This document shows, one piece after another, positions 47,035 through 57,359 of a stretch of 64,000 bases of DNA. Position numbers and translations under genes: made by a program. This DNA is from Girardinichthys multiradiatus (Eukaryota > Chordata > Actinopteri > Cyprinodontiformes > Goodeidae): positions 37,435,175 to 37,499,174 of the forward strand of contig NC_061812.1 of NCBI RefSeq assembly GCF_021462225.1. Reading direction: 5' to 3'. The notes below the pieces were generated by a model. That model was not told where the DNA came from. It made no database searches and saw only the letters and a list, made by a program, of their open reading frames with translations. Each line of letters starts with the position of its first letter. Within the stretch, counting starts at the first letter, position 1.

Positions 47035-47272
47035 CAACCTTTAAAGAATCTGTTACACTTTTGATTTCCTCATTATCACAGAAAAACAGTGGAGGGCAAA
47101 AATTTTGTTTCTTCCCCTTCACAAATTGATTCTCTTGTTCATAGTGTTACTTCATCATTGCGTGGTGCATTAGACAATCCAGCCCCCTCTGAAAAAGAAG
47201 GTAATTATTCATAGGAGGCCAGCTCCCTGGTTTAATTCAGAGCTGCATACTTTAAAGCACAATGTTAGAAAA

Positions 47273-47596
47273 TTGGAGAGAAAATGGCGCTCTACACACC
47301 TAGAGGATTCCTACTTAATCTGGACAAATAGCCTACTGTTGTATAAAAAGACACTTCACCAAGCTAGAACAGCTTATTTCTCATCATTAATAGAAGAGAA
47401 CAAGAATAATCCTAGGTTTCTCTTTAGTACAGTTGCTAAACTTACACAGAGTAATAGCTCTGTTGAGCCATCCATTCCCTTAGCTCTCAGCAGTCATGAC
47501 TTTATGGGATTCTTCTTAAATAAAATCGATACTATTAAAAATAAAATCTTTGACATACTCCCTAAGCAAGTGAGACAACATTGGAAGCAACTGTAG
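47273..47596 (+). pseudogene. L2 linker between EN and RT
   Basis: This 107-residue frame includes DSYLIWTNSLLLYKKTLHQA and FSSLIEENKNNPRFLFSTVA, typical of the helical linker between endonuclease and reverse transcriptase in L2-type LINEs. It is shifted by one base relative to both neighbours and overlaps the RT frame by 16 bases, so a compensating pair of frameshifts is present. Confidence 0.75.
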
Positions 47597-48837
47597 AACC
47601 TGATCTGTGTTTTGATCCTGTGGAGCTTCCCGAGTTATCAGAAATATTAGCTTCGTCTAAACCTTTAACTTGTATGTTAGACCCAATCCCGACCAAATTA
47701 TTTAGGGAAGTATTCCCTCTGATTACCAGCCCTTTTTTAGATATGATTAATCTATCCTTAGTAAATGGATATGTACCACAAGCTTTTAAGGTATCTGTAA
47801 TTAAACCTTTACTTAAGAAACCTTTGCTTGACCGAGATGACTTAAAAAATTACAGACCTATATCCAATCTTCCATTCTTATTTAAAATTCTTGAGAAAAT
47901 TGTTGCTAATCAAATGTGTGAGCATTTACACAGCAATGACCTGTTTGAAGAGTTTTAGTTAGGCTTCAGAGCTCATCATAGCACTGAAACAGCTCTGCTG
48001 AAAGTCACTATTGATATTCTTATGGCCTCAGATAATGGACTTGTGTCTGTACTGGTTCTGTTAGATCTCAGTGCTGCATTTGATACAGTCGATCACAATA
48101 TTTTCTTAGAAAGGCTGGAATATTCTGTGGGGATCAGGGGAACATCGCTAGGCTGGTTTAAATCTTATTTGTCTGACAGATTCCAGTTTGTTCATGTAAA
48201 TGATAAATCATCTTTAAACTCCAGGGTTCATTGTGGAGTACCACAGGGTTCAGTACTTGGGCCAATTCTCTTTACTATATATATGCTTCCAATAGGTAAA
48301 ATTATGAGGCAGCATAGGATAAATTTTCACTGTTACGCTGATGATACTCAGCTTTACTTATCCATAAATCCTGATGAGCACAACCAGTTAGATAAACTAC
48401 AAGCATATCTTGAAGACATAAAAACGTGGATGACTTTAAATTTTCTGCTTCTAAATTCAGACAAGACAGAAGTTTTCGTCTTTGGACCAGAGTCTTTAAA
48501 AAAGAAACTGCTTAGTCAATCACTTAACCTAGATGGCATTAAATTGACCTCCGGTAATAAAGTAAAAAACCTTGGTGTTAGTTTTGACCAGGACATGTCA
48601 TTTAAATCCTATACTAAACAGGTTTCTAGGATTTCCTTCTTTCACCTCCAGAACATTGCCAAAATTAGAAATATCCTATCCAGGAGTGACGCTGAAAAAC
48701 TAGTCCATGCATTTGTTGTTTCAAGGCTGGGCTATTGTAATTCTTTACTATCAGGATGTCCACAAAATGCAGTTAAAAGCCTTCAGCTGATTCAAAATGC
48801 TGCAGCAAGAGTTCTGATGAAAATTAAAAAGAGATAA
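47581..48837 (+). pseudogene. L2 reverse transcriptase, one internal stop
   Basis: This encoded the polymerase for target-primed reverse transcription. The region reads in a single frame apart from a TAG at 47956-47958, where a glutamine codon is usual. Before the stop: DPIPTKLFREVF and NYRPISNLPFLFKILEKI (RT fingers). After it: VLLDLSAAFDTVDH (first catalytic D), GVPQGSVLGPILFTIY, and CYADDTQLYLS (YADD active site, D107 and D108 of the downstream frame that starts at 48022). NAAARVLMK marks the start of the thumb and connection region. A stop at 48835 follows a small frameshift. The catalytic residues are all retained, so the damage is recent relative to the older Tc1 copies. Confidence 0.88.
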
Positions 48838-48886
48838 TTTTTCTCCTACTTTAGCTTCCCTTCATTGGCTCCTTGTTAATTCCAGA

Positions 48887-49174
48887 ATGGAATTTAAAAT
48901 TCTCCTCCTCACATATAAAGCCCTTAATGATCTAGCTCCATCATACATCAGAGATCTGATTGTTCCATATGTTCCTAACAGAACACTTTGTTCTCAGACT
49001 GCAGGTTTACTGGTGGTTCCTAGAGTCTCTAGAAGTAGAATGGGAGGCAGATACTGTAGTTATCAGGCTCCTTTCCTGTGGAACCAGCTCCCAGTTTTAG
49101 TCCGTGAGGCAGACACCCTGTCTACCTTTAAGTCTAGGCTTAAAACTTTCCTTTTTGATAAAGCTTATAGTTAG
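48887..49174 (+). pseudogene. L2 C-terminal segment
   Basis: The 95-residue frame contains FKILLLTYKALNDLAPSYIR, LCSQTAGLLVVPRVSRSRMG and FLWNQLPVLVREADTLSTFK, ending FLFDKAYS and a stop. This is the conserved end of L2 ORF2. It is one frame away from the upstream reverse transcriptase. Confidence 0.82.
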
Positions 49175-50113
49175 AGTGGCTTAGGTTATCCTGAGCTATC
49201 TCTGTAGTTATGCTGCTATAGGCTTAGGCTGCTGAAGGACATAATGACCACTTTCACCCTCTTCGCTACATTCTCACACTACTCTCCAATTTTGCATTAT
49301 TTGCTGTTATTTCAGCTTCTAACTTTATGTTCTCTCTCTTTTCTCTTCCTAGAAGCTACACCTGGCCTGACTCTGTGTCTACCTGTGACCTTTCTGGAGG
49401 GGGGCATCGTCCAAGCTTCTGCTGGCAACAACTTAATGCTCACCCTCTACCGATGATCCACATGGCCCTGTCTTTCAGTGTTTAACCCTTTCTCTCTCCT
49501 AGACATGGCTACTGACTGAGCTTCTACTGTGACTAACTATGTGCTTTCTTTCAGACTCTAACCTTGAAAACTGGCTCAGAGTTTATCTGTTCTTTCTTTC
49601 TAGATGAAACGACTAAAGGAGCCACATCCATTAATATTTACTTTTCCTTTCAATAGAAAGTACTCCTGGATCAGTGCTGCTGTGTTCTTTTTGTGTCTCT
49701 GCTCTGTTCTCTCAAACCTCCAGTCGGTTGTGCCAGATGGCCACACACACTGAGCCTGGTTCTGCTGGAGGTTTTTTCCTGTTAAAAGGGAGTTTTTCCT
49801 CTCCACTGTCGCTACATGCATGCTCACTATGAGGGATTGCTGCAAAGTCAACGCCAGTGACTGTCCACAGTCTATACATGCTCATCCAGGAGGAGTGAAT
49901 GCTGCAAGTCACTGACTGGATGCAATCTGCTGGGTTTCTTTAGATAGAAAAACTTTTTATCCAATTTGAATAAATAACTTAATCTGACTGCACTGTTCAA
50001 TGGTTAGGATTAACTGGATGTACTGGATGTCAGATGTACCTGACTTTTGTGAAGTTCCTTGAGATGACATGTGTTGTGAATTGGTGCTGTATAAATAAAC
50101 TGAATTGAATTGA
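49175..50113 (+). other. L2 3' untranslated region and tail
   Basis: About 940 bp follow the stop. The last 430 bp are repeated in reverse at 6664-7085. The terminal CTGAATTGAATTGAA repeat replaces a poly-A tail, as in L2-type LINEs. Tc1-B coding sequence begins directly after it. Confidence 0.75.
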
Positions 50114-51060
50114 ACTTCAGAAACACAGTGGACCAACACCAGCAGATGACATGGCACACCAAATCATCACAGACTGTGGAAACTTCCCACTGGAGAACAA
50201 GCAATGTGGATTCTGTGCCTCTCCACTCTTCCTTTAAAAGTCTATGATTTCCAAATGAATTGCTGACTTTACTTTCACCTGAAAAGAGGACTTTGGACCA
50301 TTGAGCAACAGTCCAGTTCATTTGCTCCTTAGCCCATGTAAGACGATTGTACACCATGTGTACGATTTGACTTTGCTTAGTGGCTCTTGTTGTGCTAACT
50401 CAAATCTCAGTCGAGCATAGTAGAGCCTCATAACTTTAGCTAGTTTACTAGCTGAACATAGTATAGTTAAAATGCTTACTACTGTAGTTGAGTACTAACT
50501 CTACATACGTTTTCTCCTTAGCTCCTTCTCTGACTCTGGAGTGGCTTGATATGAGGAATGTGACATTTGTGTGCAGTGGCTCTTGATGCACTTACTTAAG
50601 CCTCAGCACACATTTTGAAACTCCCCTAAATTCTTGAATAAGTTTTGCTTGAAAATCCTCTTGATGCAATTACGCTTTTCCTATCAAACTTTCTCTGAAT
50701 ATGCTTAGATCCAGCCCTCTGTGAACAACCAATCTCTTTAGCAATGACCTTTTGTGGCTCACCCTGCTTGTGAAGGATGTCAGGGACTGTCTTCTGGACA
50801 TCTGTCAAGTCAGCAGTGTTCCCCATTTTGTAGCCTACTGACCCAGACTGAATGACCATTTAGAGGCTCAGGAAACATTTGCAGGTGTTTTGAGTTAACT
50901 AGATGATTAGGTTGTGACTCCAGAAGTTTCCAATAGTTAACTTTTTAACCATATTCAAATTTGGTTTTGAATATGGCGAGTTTTCATTATTTGTAAGAAA
51001 AAGGCTTGAAATATTTCACATTCTTTCATGACTCTATATAAAATATGAGTTTCAATTTCT
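50114..51060 (-). mobile_element. Tc1-B element, N-terminal half, minus
   Basis: It begins abruptly inside the transposase right at the L2 3' end, so the carboxy-terminal half and left terminus are missing. The remaining sequence runs through the first catalytic region (50270-50320), two copies of a block related to GTGGCTCTTG (50378 and 50575), the DNA-binding region (50626-50860), and the 5' terminal repeat to about 51060. Homologous to 43425-44345. Confidence 0.75.
50626..50859 (-). pseudogene. Tc1-B transposase N-terminal part
   Basis: The minus frame has a plausible start at about 50826 (MGNTADLTDVQK). It continues with KEIGCSQRAGSKHIQRKF, the helix-turn-helix region with several substitutions relative to the usual IGCSQSAVSKHI pattern. 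The open frame reaches a few codons upstream, but the conserved part begins at the internal ATG. It ends before the catalytic domain. Decayed and non-functional. Confidence 0.7.
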
Positions 51061-51064
51061 GAAA

Positions 51065-51246
51065 CGAGTGACAAGAAATATTGTCTGTATACAAGCGGCC
51101 ACAGTGAAGTTCGTCTATAGAGTGGCCAAAAAGGGTGAAGGAAAATCTACAAATCTTTCAAATTAAACTCAGCCTTGCTGTGTAACACCTCTGAACACGG
51201 CACAAACAAATCAGCAGCTGAGTGCAAAAGATGAAAAGTTACTCAC
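51065..51246. other. Spacer next to candidate exon
   Basis: No feature recognised. If the exon at 51247 is real, this is the start of the downstream intron on the minus strand. Confidence 0.3.
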
Positions 51247-51352
51247 CGCTTTCTGCCCCTTCCCCCCCAGGTTTGTTGGGAATGATGTGAAAGCAGGGAA
51301 AAGGCACACCAAACTTCAGGAAGATCTCCCAGGTAACAAAGAAAGTAGCAGT
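51247..51352 (-). CDS. Candidate coding exon, unknown protein
   Basis: On the minus strand, 106 nt lie between a good acceptor (TGTTTTCTTCAG) and a good donor (AAAGCG|GTGAGT). The frame starting at the first base is fully open: TATFFVTWEIFLKF, GVPFPCFHIIPNK, PGGEGAES, plus one leftover base. A second frame is open too, but this one contains a plausible hydrophobic segment. It ends in phase 1, which fits the phase 1 start of the candidate at 33561-33689; the joined codon would be GTG. The exon is surrounded by single-copy-looking DNA. No family was recognised. It could still be a chance open stretch, as only 106 nt are involved. Confidence 0.42.
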
Positions 51353-51359
51353 CTGAAGA

Positions 51360-51895
51360 AAACACTTTCAACACCGTTCCCTAATTGAAAAAAAAAACAC
51401 TGTGTTTATGTCTAAGATCAGCAAATAAGATCCCCAGAAAGGGGATTAAATTAAAAGAATACTTTAAGTTGAGGTGATGATGAAGAGACAAGTGATTCTG
51501 CTCACAGATGGTCAGAATGGTGAAAGTGAGTGCGCAAAGGAAGTCTCAGAATGACGGAGCTTTTCAATGGATGAAGCAATCAGCGCTGACCACCAAACTG
51601 GTTGCTGAGAAGCCAAACAGTCGACAACATTAACCCCACCCTTTGTCTGCTAACAGCAGTCAAGTGTTTCTTTCGTAGCTCATTCCCAGCTTGCACTAAT
51701 CCCATAAATGTTCTTGCACTTTTCTGTGCTGACATCATGTGGGAGCAGGAAGCCAAAATACCTTCGTTTGAAGATTTACAAGATCACAGAGGACTTGAAA
51801 AAAAGTTACTCCACATAAAAAAACACTCCAGCATAAAAGATTCACATACACCAAATATTTAAAAATTACTATATATTTTTGTCTTTCGATCCATT
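51360..51895. other. No recognised feature
   Basis: Spacer between the candidate exon and a Tc1-like remnant. The open frame at 51602-51862 has no recognisable motif. Confidence 0.4.
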
Positions 51896-51899
51896 TGGG

Positions 51900-52363
51900 T
51901 ATCAGCAAGTGTGAACACCTATTTAAAAGCAGAGTTGCTAATTTGACTTTCTCAAAAAATGTCTTAAAGAAGCAACTGTTTCAGTTCATCAGCCATCAGA
52001 AGGGTTATAAAGCAAAAATGTTATCATTTACAGTGTATCATTTACAGGTGAAATATTCAAACTGTTGCCATCGTTACAGAAAAGTTCCAAGCAAGTTTAT
52101 TCCAGGGTTTATTCTGCTCATAAACAGGCAAATTATCCTGGAAACCCTTCATTCTGCAAAGAAGAGTAGGCCAAAGGCCAAGAATCCTCCACAGCGACGT
52201 AAAAGACAATTATTGCTAATACTCCATGGCAGTTGTTTTTGTCATAGGAGTAAAGGTTTAGGGGTAATTTACATTTTCACTTATGATCTGAAAACTTTTA
52301 GGTGTGACAGGTTAGCAAAAACAAAAAGAGCCTTTAGGGGGCAAATATATTTTCACAGCACTG
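51900..52363 (+). mobile_element. Tc1-like remnant, probably Tc1-C related
   Basis: Sequence around 51990-52090 (CAGAAGGGTTATAAAGC, then AAACTGTTGCCATCG) resembles the helix-turn-helix region of a Tc1-like transposase. The right end GGGGGCAAATATATTTTCAC with CAGCACTG and TA (52364-52365) resembles a Tc1-C type terminus. No catalytic region is visible. The 187-residue open frame that spans the remnant starts at TTG and does not follow the transposase frame. Confidence 0.5.
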
Positions 52364-52369
52364 TATATA

Positions 52370-53765
52370 CACCGATAGATTTCAGCAGGAGTGAGTCACG
52401 TCTTTTCCACACAGTAGATCAGTATTGTAACGGTGACAGTCGAGCTATTATGGTTTGAAAAAATGGTGCATGAATCAAAAAACAACTGTGCTTTACCAAC
52501 ACAAATATTATTGCAAATTGGGTGTTTTCAGCTGCAGAGGAATTATTCTTAACATTCTTAGCATAATACCAGTGCAGTATTCCCTGTTCAGCAGTTCATC
52601 AGTCTACATTCCCTGTAAATCCTGCAGTGGCAGCAGCCTGTGGAAACATCTGCAGGAGCACTTTACAAAAAAGCCTGTACTGATGTTCATTCAGTGGGCA
52701 ACAGATAACTTAAATCATGAGCTGACTGTGTCCTTGTAATGAGTCTTAGGATGTTAAACCCCAAACTAACCTTGGCTGAAAAGTGTTGCCTATGAAAGAG
52801 AGTTCCCATCCCCCCACTCTGCCACTCATTTGTCAAAGAAAAAAGTACAAGAAGACAAATGTGAACATGGAGAAAGTGTAATCTTTCTCCTAACCTTTCG
52901 AGCTTGAGGTTTCTGGCACCATCAGTCAGTGTGATGTGGTTAGAAGATCGTCACCGTGTCTATGCGGCTAATACTGTGCGCCTACTGTTCTCATGAATGT
53001 GCAGCTGTAAATCTTGAGGTATTTCTGGAGAACAAGCAGGGCTGGAGCCTGTCCACACCTGACAACAAAGACTTGTTGTGTAGCTTCTGCAAAGTAAATG
53101 TGCACCCTTTCCATAAAGCATTCACACTTCGCAACACACTTGAAATAAAAAAATAAGGGATCAAGCGGGGGGACATTACGCAAACCCAAAATTACCATGG
53201 TTGACAACATAGTATTACATGGAATTTGACAAAATTTCTCAAGATAAAATCATTTACAGGCTTCACAACTTGTGGCTTCATGTTTTCATTCAGCTGCTAT
53301 GGAAAAAGCCTGCTGTAGTTCACATAACTCAAACTGGAATAAAAGCCCATCATCATCAGGTCCGAAAAATGCTAAGCATTACCCTGCTGTGACACAAAAA
53401 AAATATGTAGAAAAAATGTCAACTATTTTGGGCACAATCTCTGCTGCAACGCCTATTGGCAACCCAAGCCACTCCTATCAAATAAATGTATCTTCAGCAT
53501 TATTTTTATTTATACTTTACTCTGAAGGTGATCTGGTGTCTAGAATCTTTTAATTAGCAATCCTTGATCTCTTGTTTCCCTGGGGAACAAATATGACATG
53601 ACACAGAGGTCAACATTTCCTAGCGCCACCATAAAATGGAAAATACAAGATAACATTCCATTCAAGTAAGGCAGATGGGTATTGAGCTACATCAGTTATG
53701 AAATCACTATAAGAATCCAGCTACTTGCTTGAACTTGCACTTATTAACATTCAGTGGAATAATTG
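52370..53765. other. No recognised feature
   Basis: 1.4 kb without clear features apart from a possible zinc-finger-like frame at 52956-53156. Confidence 0.35.
52956..53156 (+). pseudogene. Possible zinc-finger fragment
   Basis: The 66-residue frame contains WSLSTPDNKDLLCSFCKVNV followed by HPFHKAF and TLRNTLEIKK. A CxxC pair followed by histidines and a Leu/Lys-rich end recalls the BED or U1-like zinc fingers found near the start of hAT-type transposases. It has no partner domain nearby, so it may be a transposon relic, or the similarity may be by chance. Confidence 0.22.
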
Positions 53766-54598
53766 CAGTGCCTGGTGAAAGTTTTCACCCTACTTTCCTT
53801 TTTACCTATTTTTCCAACCTGTAATTTAAATGTTTTTAATCTTATTTCATGTGATGGATCTGCACAACATAGTCTAAGTTGATGAAGTGAAATGAGATTT
53901 TTTTTTTAATAAGAAAAAATAATTTAAAAAAGAAAAACGTGACATGGGGGATAGAGACGTATGCACATTTCTATCCCCCATGTCCCTTTCCTATGAAGCC
54001 CCTATAAAGGTTCTGGTAAAACCAATTACCCTCAAAAGTCACTTATTCAGTCAGTTATTAGTGAAATTAAGTACAATCTAAGGCCATGACTAAACGACAA
54101 CAATCCATTGAGAACAAGATTTTCTTTCCCTTTCTGTTAACACATCTGCATGACAACATATTAACTACAATCCACATTGACATGGTAACAGTAGACGTGT
54201 TGGAATGACCTAGTCCAAGTCCAGACCTCAATCCAATTGACTTAAAGAGACTTAAAGATCGCTGTTCACAAGCAAAAACCATCCAACATGAAGGAAATGA
54301 AGACGTTTTGCTTTGAGGAATGGACAAAAGTCCCAGTGGCAAGATATGGTGTAATTGCTGCAAAAGGTGGCTCTACAAAGTACTGACTTTAGAGGGAGTG
54401 AACAGTTATGCACGCTAAAGTTTTCTGTTATTGTGTCCTATTTGTTGTTTGCATTACAGTAAACGAATTCATCTTCAAAGTAGGCATGTTCTGTAAATGA
54501 AATGGTGCAAACTCTGAAACAATACATTTTAAATCCAGGTTGTTAGACAACAAAACATTAAAAAATGCCAAGGGGGGTGAATACATTTGCAAGGCTCT
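53766..54598 (+). mobile_element. Tc1-F element, internally deleted
   Basis: The left end CAGTGCCTGGTGAAAGTTTT and the right end GAATACATTTGCAAGGCTCT are similar inverted termini. A catalytic-motif remnant at 54209-54241 reads PSPSPDLNPID, where the usual final glutamate is aspartate. The following block (54246-54380) corresponds to the transposase C-terminus, including GGCTCTACAAAGTACTGAC. The N-terminal half is deleted. An A/T-rich tract occupies 53897-53940. Confidence 0.65.
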
Positions 54599-54636
54599 AG
54601 AAAGCTTAAAAGCAGTGGAACTGTGGCAAACAAGAC

Positions 54637-55495
54637 TTGAAGTTTATCTTGCCACCCCGCACAGTGAACAGGATGCTAAAGAAGCTTATAGAAAACCCTA
54701 CTGATCACTGTTACCAAACTGCTGCACAGACCGGCATCTTGGTGTCTCCATATCAACCGTTCGACTTCCTCTACATGCTAACCGGTTCTTTGGGAGGCAT
54801 GCCTGGAAAGAGCCTTTTCTGTTCTACATCACAAACAAAACATGTGGAGTTTGTTAAACTTTACTGGGACTTTAACTGGGCTCATTTGATTTGATCAACT
54901 GCGACTTTTTTAACAAACACTCCAGATGTGTCTAGAGTAAAACAAAGAACAATTATATTGAAAAGCAGCTTGTGCACATTGTTAAGCATGGTGGATGATC
55001 TGTGATGATGTGGGCCAGCTTGTCTTTCAAAGGTCCTGGAAACCTTGTTAGAGTGCCTAACACAATTAACTTTTTGAAATACCAGGACATTTTTTAATAT
55101 ACAAATCTGACGGTCATCCAGTAAACTAAAAATGGGTCTTCATTGAGTCTTTCAACATAGTATTCATCCAAAACAAGAAATGGTACATCAGAAATAAAAT
55201 CTGCCTTCTTCCACAGCCATTTCAGTTCCCTGACCTAAATCCTATAGAAAACCTGTGGGTTTAAAGAGAAGAGTACATAAGTTTATTATTCAGGATTCTG
55301 GACGATGTAGAGCAAAGGTGTTTAACTCCAGTCCTCGAGGGCTGATCTTCTACAATTTTAGATATGTTCCAAATCCATGAGTTGAAGCAGACACATATCT
55401 AAAAGTTGCAGGATGAACCTTCAAGGACTAGAGCTAGACACCCATGATCTAGAGAGATGCAAAGTGGAATGGTCAAAGCTGCTTTTCATAGCATG
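54637..55495 (+). mobile_element. Tc1-G element remnant, plus strand
   Basis: The plus strand shows a decayed Tc1-like transposase. A region from 54637 (frame of 85 residues containing RTVNRMLKKLIENP) is followed by a VKHGG-type block at 54985-55015 with MMWASLSFKGPGN, and a catalytic motif at 55226-55258 reading FPDLNPIENLW, retaining the third catalytic glutamate. The remaining C-terminal part is interrupted at 55305 by a hAT MITE and resumes after 55454. Stops and frameshifts are present throughout. Terminal repeats are not visible. Confidence 0.65.
55313..55446. mobile_element. hAT-like MITE inside Tc1-G
   Basis: This 134-bp element has imperfect terminal repeats (CAAAGGTGTTTAACTCC at the left, GCTAGACACCCATG at the right) and internal inverted blocks CCAGTCCTCGAGGGC and CCTTCAAGGACTAGAG. 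Target duplications ATGTAGAG (55305-55312) and ATCTAGAG (55447-55454) match at 7 of 8 bases. Removing the insert restores a continuous Tc1-G coding segment, so it entered that element later. Confidence 0.75.
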
Positions 55496-55499
55496 ATCA

Positions 55500-55569
55500 T
55501 GTTGTAATTATGAATATGAATATATTATTTAATATTTAATATTAATACTTTAATATTTATTAAATAATA
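55500..55569. repeat. AT-rich self-complementary tract
   Basis: Composed of TTTAATATTTAATATTAA, TTTAATATTTATTAAA and related units; nearly pure A and T, and strongly foldable. Confidence 0.7.
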
Positions 55570-57359
55570 TGTTGGTCTGTTAAGGGTTGTCCTGTGAATA
55601 CCAGCCTAATAAGGCGGTGCCATTAGGACAAAATTGAAAGGGATGAGCCAAGCTCCGACATGAACAGCAAAACTCTGCACACACATGGAATGAATTCACA
55701 CAATTTCTTAAAATGCAAGAATTTATTAACAAAAATAAGTCAACTCAAAGTCAAACATATTTCAATCAACAAACTCTTCACCATGCTAAAACAATCCAAC
55801 TAAACTACCAAGCAGAATTAAAGAATAAGGAAGACTAATGGGCTATGTACAATATAAACAAGTTGATTAAAGATGGTTAAAACCATGACCAAAAGAGTGA
55901 TGCAACATTACCATGCAATGTTTATGTTTGAGAACCAAAGATTATCTTGAAGAATCTGGAAGTTAAGTTAGTCTTGGAACTAACTTAGGCAATAATTGGT
56001 ATATCTTTAAACAACCAAGATCAAACAATGCAAGATCAGATTAAATATTATTTTAATAAAATCATATTTTAAAGAATGATCTGCTGAATATAACCAACCT
56101 TCTGGATGACCAGTTCTCAATGGTGTTTAATTAGCTGCCTTTATTTATTAAAATAATATTTAAAGAAATATTAAGGAAATAGTAAAATAATATTTAAGGA
56201 AATATTATTTTGAAAATGAACCAAATCTTTCTGGAGAAATGGGGCTTAATGGTGTTTACTTAGTTATCAAGTTTAGTAAAATAATATTTAAGGAAATATT
56301 TTACTAGATTGAGAATCAACAACCTTTTTGAGTAAACAATCTTTAGCAGCAAGCACGTGTTCTTAGCTGTTAGCAGTTAAAAATAACAAAAGAAGCTTAT
56401 AGCTTATCATCAGAATCAAACACATACCTTTAAAATACCACTAATAAAAGGGGTTAAAATGCATAGGCATGGACGGCACGTTATGCCTGATCTTCTGTGT
56501 TTAAAATCACCCTTTAAATAAAGTTTGTCTCAACTTTTAAAAAACACACAAACACAGAACACAAAAACTGAGCACATGTGCTGAACAGATAATCTGCTAG
56601 CACTAAGATGGCTGAGTTTCAACACAAACAAAACCAAACTTCATAAAACGAAAAAAAATGTTTAGATTATTTCATTCTAAATTACTTCTCTCTGCCCAAA
56701 CCTAACCTCTTAGGTGAACTGAGGAAAAGCTGTCCAGGGCGATGAAGTTTGAAGAAAACATCCACAGTGAACAAAAGGATTAGCTGCAGCTAACCTCCAT
56801 AGCTGTGGGGAGGGGCGGCTCGTTCTGTCGGCCGGCCAAACTGCACGTTACAGCTGTAACCACGGTGATGTGGTCCCGTAGTCCCTCCTTCAGACCGGGA
56901 AAACTGCTCCACTCTGCGTCGCAGAGACAGGGTCTCTGCTGGGAACTCTCTGGAACACACTTTGCTTCTGTAGACCTCAGAGAGAAAAGTCAAGCCATGC
57001 TTGTGCCTTAATTACCCCCGTTCATGAATGAATAACTGATACACAAACAGCAATTCATTCCTACTTAACTTAGTGCATATGATTGTATGACACTCTTGGA
57101 TCCAGTTTGAAGAGCTATGTCTGTTTGCCAGCAGAGACATTAGCACGCTGTGTCTCTCCTTCCAGCCCCGCAGGGGACCAGTGTGGAAGAGACAGGATGT
57201 AGCAAGAGCGGTCATTTTATTTGGACAGTGACGTCACGGGAGGTCCGCTGTTTTCCCTTTTCCTGGCTGTGATGTAAGTAGGTTAATGCAATTTATTTTG
57301 AAAGTTCCAGAAAAGTTCGTACTGGACTTTCATGTTGTAACCATGGCTGGGTCCCAACA
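55570..57359 (-). mobile_element. Candidate solo LTR, unknown retroelement
   Basis: The segment has TGTTGG (55570-55575) and CCAACA (57354-57359) at its two ends, the short inverted ends expected of an LTR. On the minus strand it starts TGTTGGGACCCAGCC. It contains a CRE palindrome (57229-57236), a GC-rich stretch (56800-57240) and, near the far end, a polyadenylation signal (AATAAA, minus strand) about 150 bases before its end. At about 1.8 kb it is long for an LTR. No target duplication is clear and no internal retroviral genes were seen. The type is uncertain; it could be an unrelated repeat. It contains no protein-coding region. Confidence 0.35.
57229..57236. promoter_or_regulatory. CRE palindrome TGACGTCA
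   Basis: A perfect cAMP-response element sequence within the GC-rich part of the candidate LTR. Its use is inferred only. Confidence 0.5.

Larger units (their letters stand above)
45562..50113 (+). mobile_element. L2-clade LINE, nearly full length
   Basis: A non-LTR retrotransposon of about 4.5 kb. In order it has a G-rich 5' region (45600-46680), an apurinic-type endonuclease (46675-47034), a linker, reverse transcriptase (47581-48837), a carboxy-terminal segment (48887-49174) and a long 3' untranslated region ending in a CTGAATTGAATTGAA unit. The 3' end matches 6664-7085 in reverse. Reading frames are disrupted by at least two frameshifts and three stops, so it cannot move by itself. The 5' border is placed where base composition changes, and target duplications were not found. 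Assignment to L2 (Maui-like) is from family knowledge. Confidence 0.85.

Noticed and set aside
51895..52458. 187-residue plus-strand open frame
   Set aside because: It starts at TTG, runs across a Tc1-like remnant and its terminus, and does not follow the transposase frame. It looks open by chance.
55570..55575. A 4-6 bp target duplication for the candidate LTR
   Set aside because: The flanks (TAATA on the left, ATCAA on the right) do not match, so no duplication is claimed.
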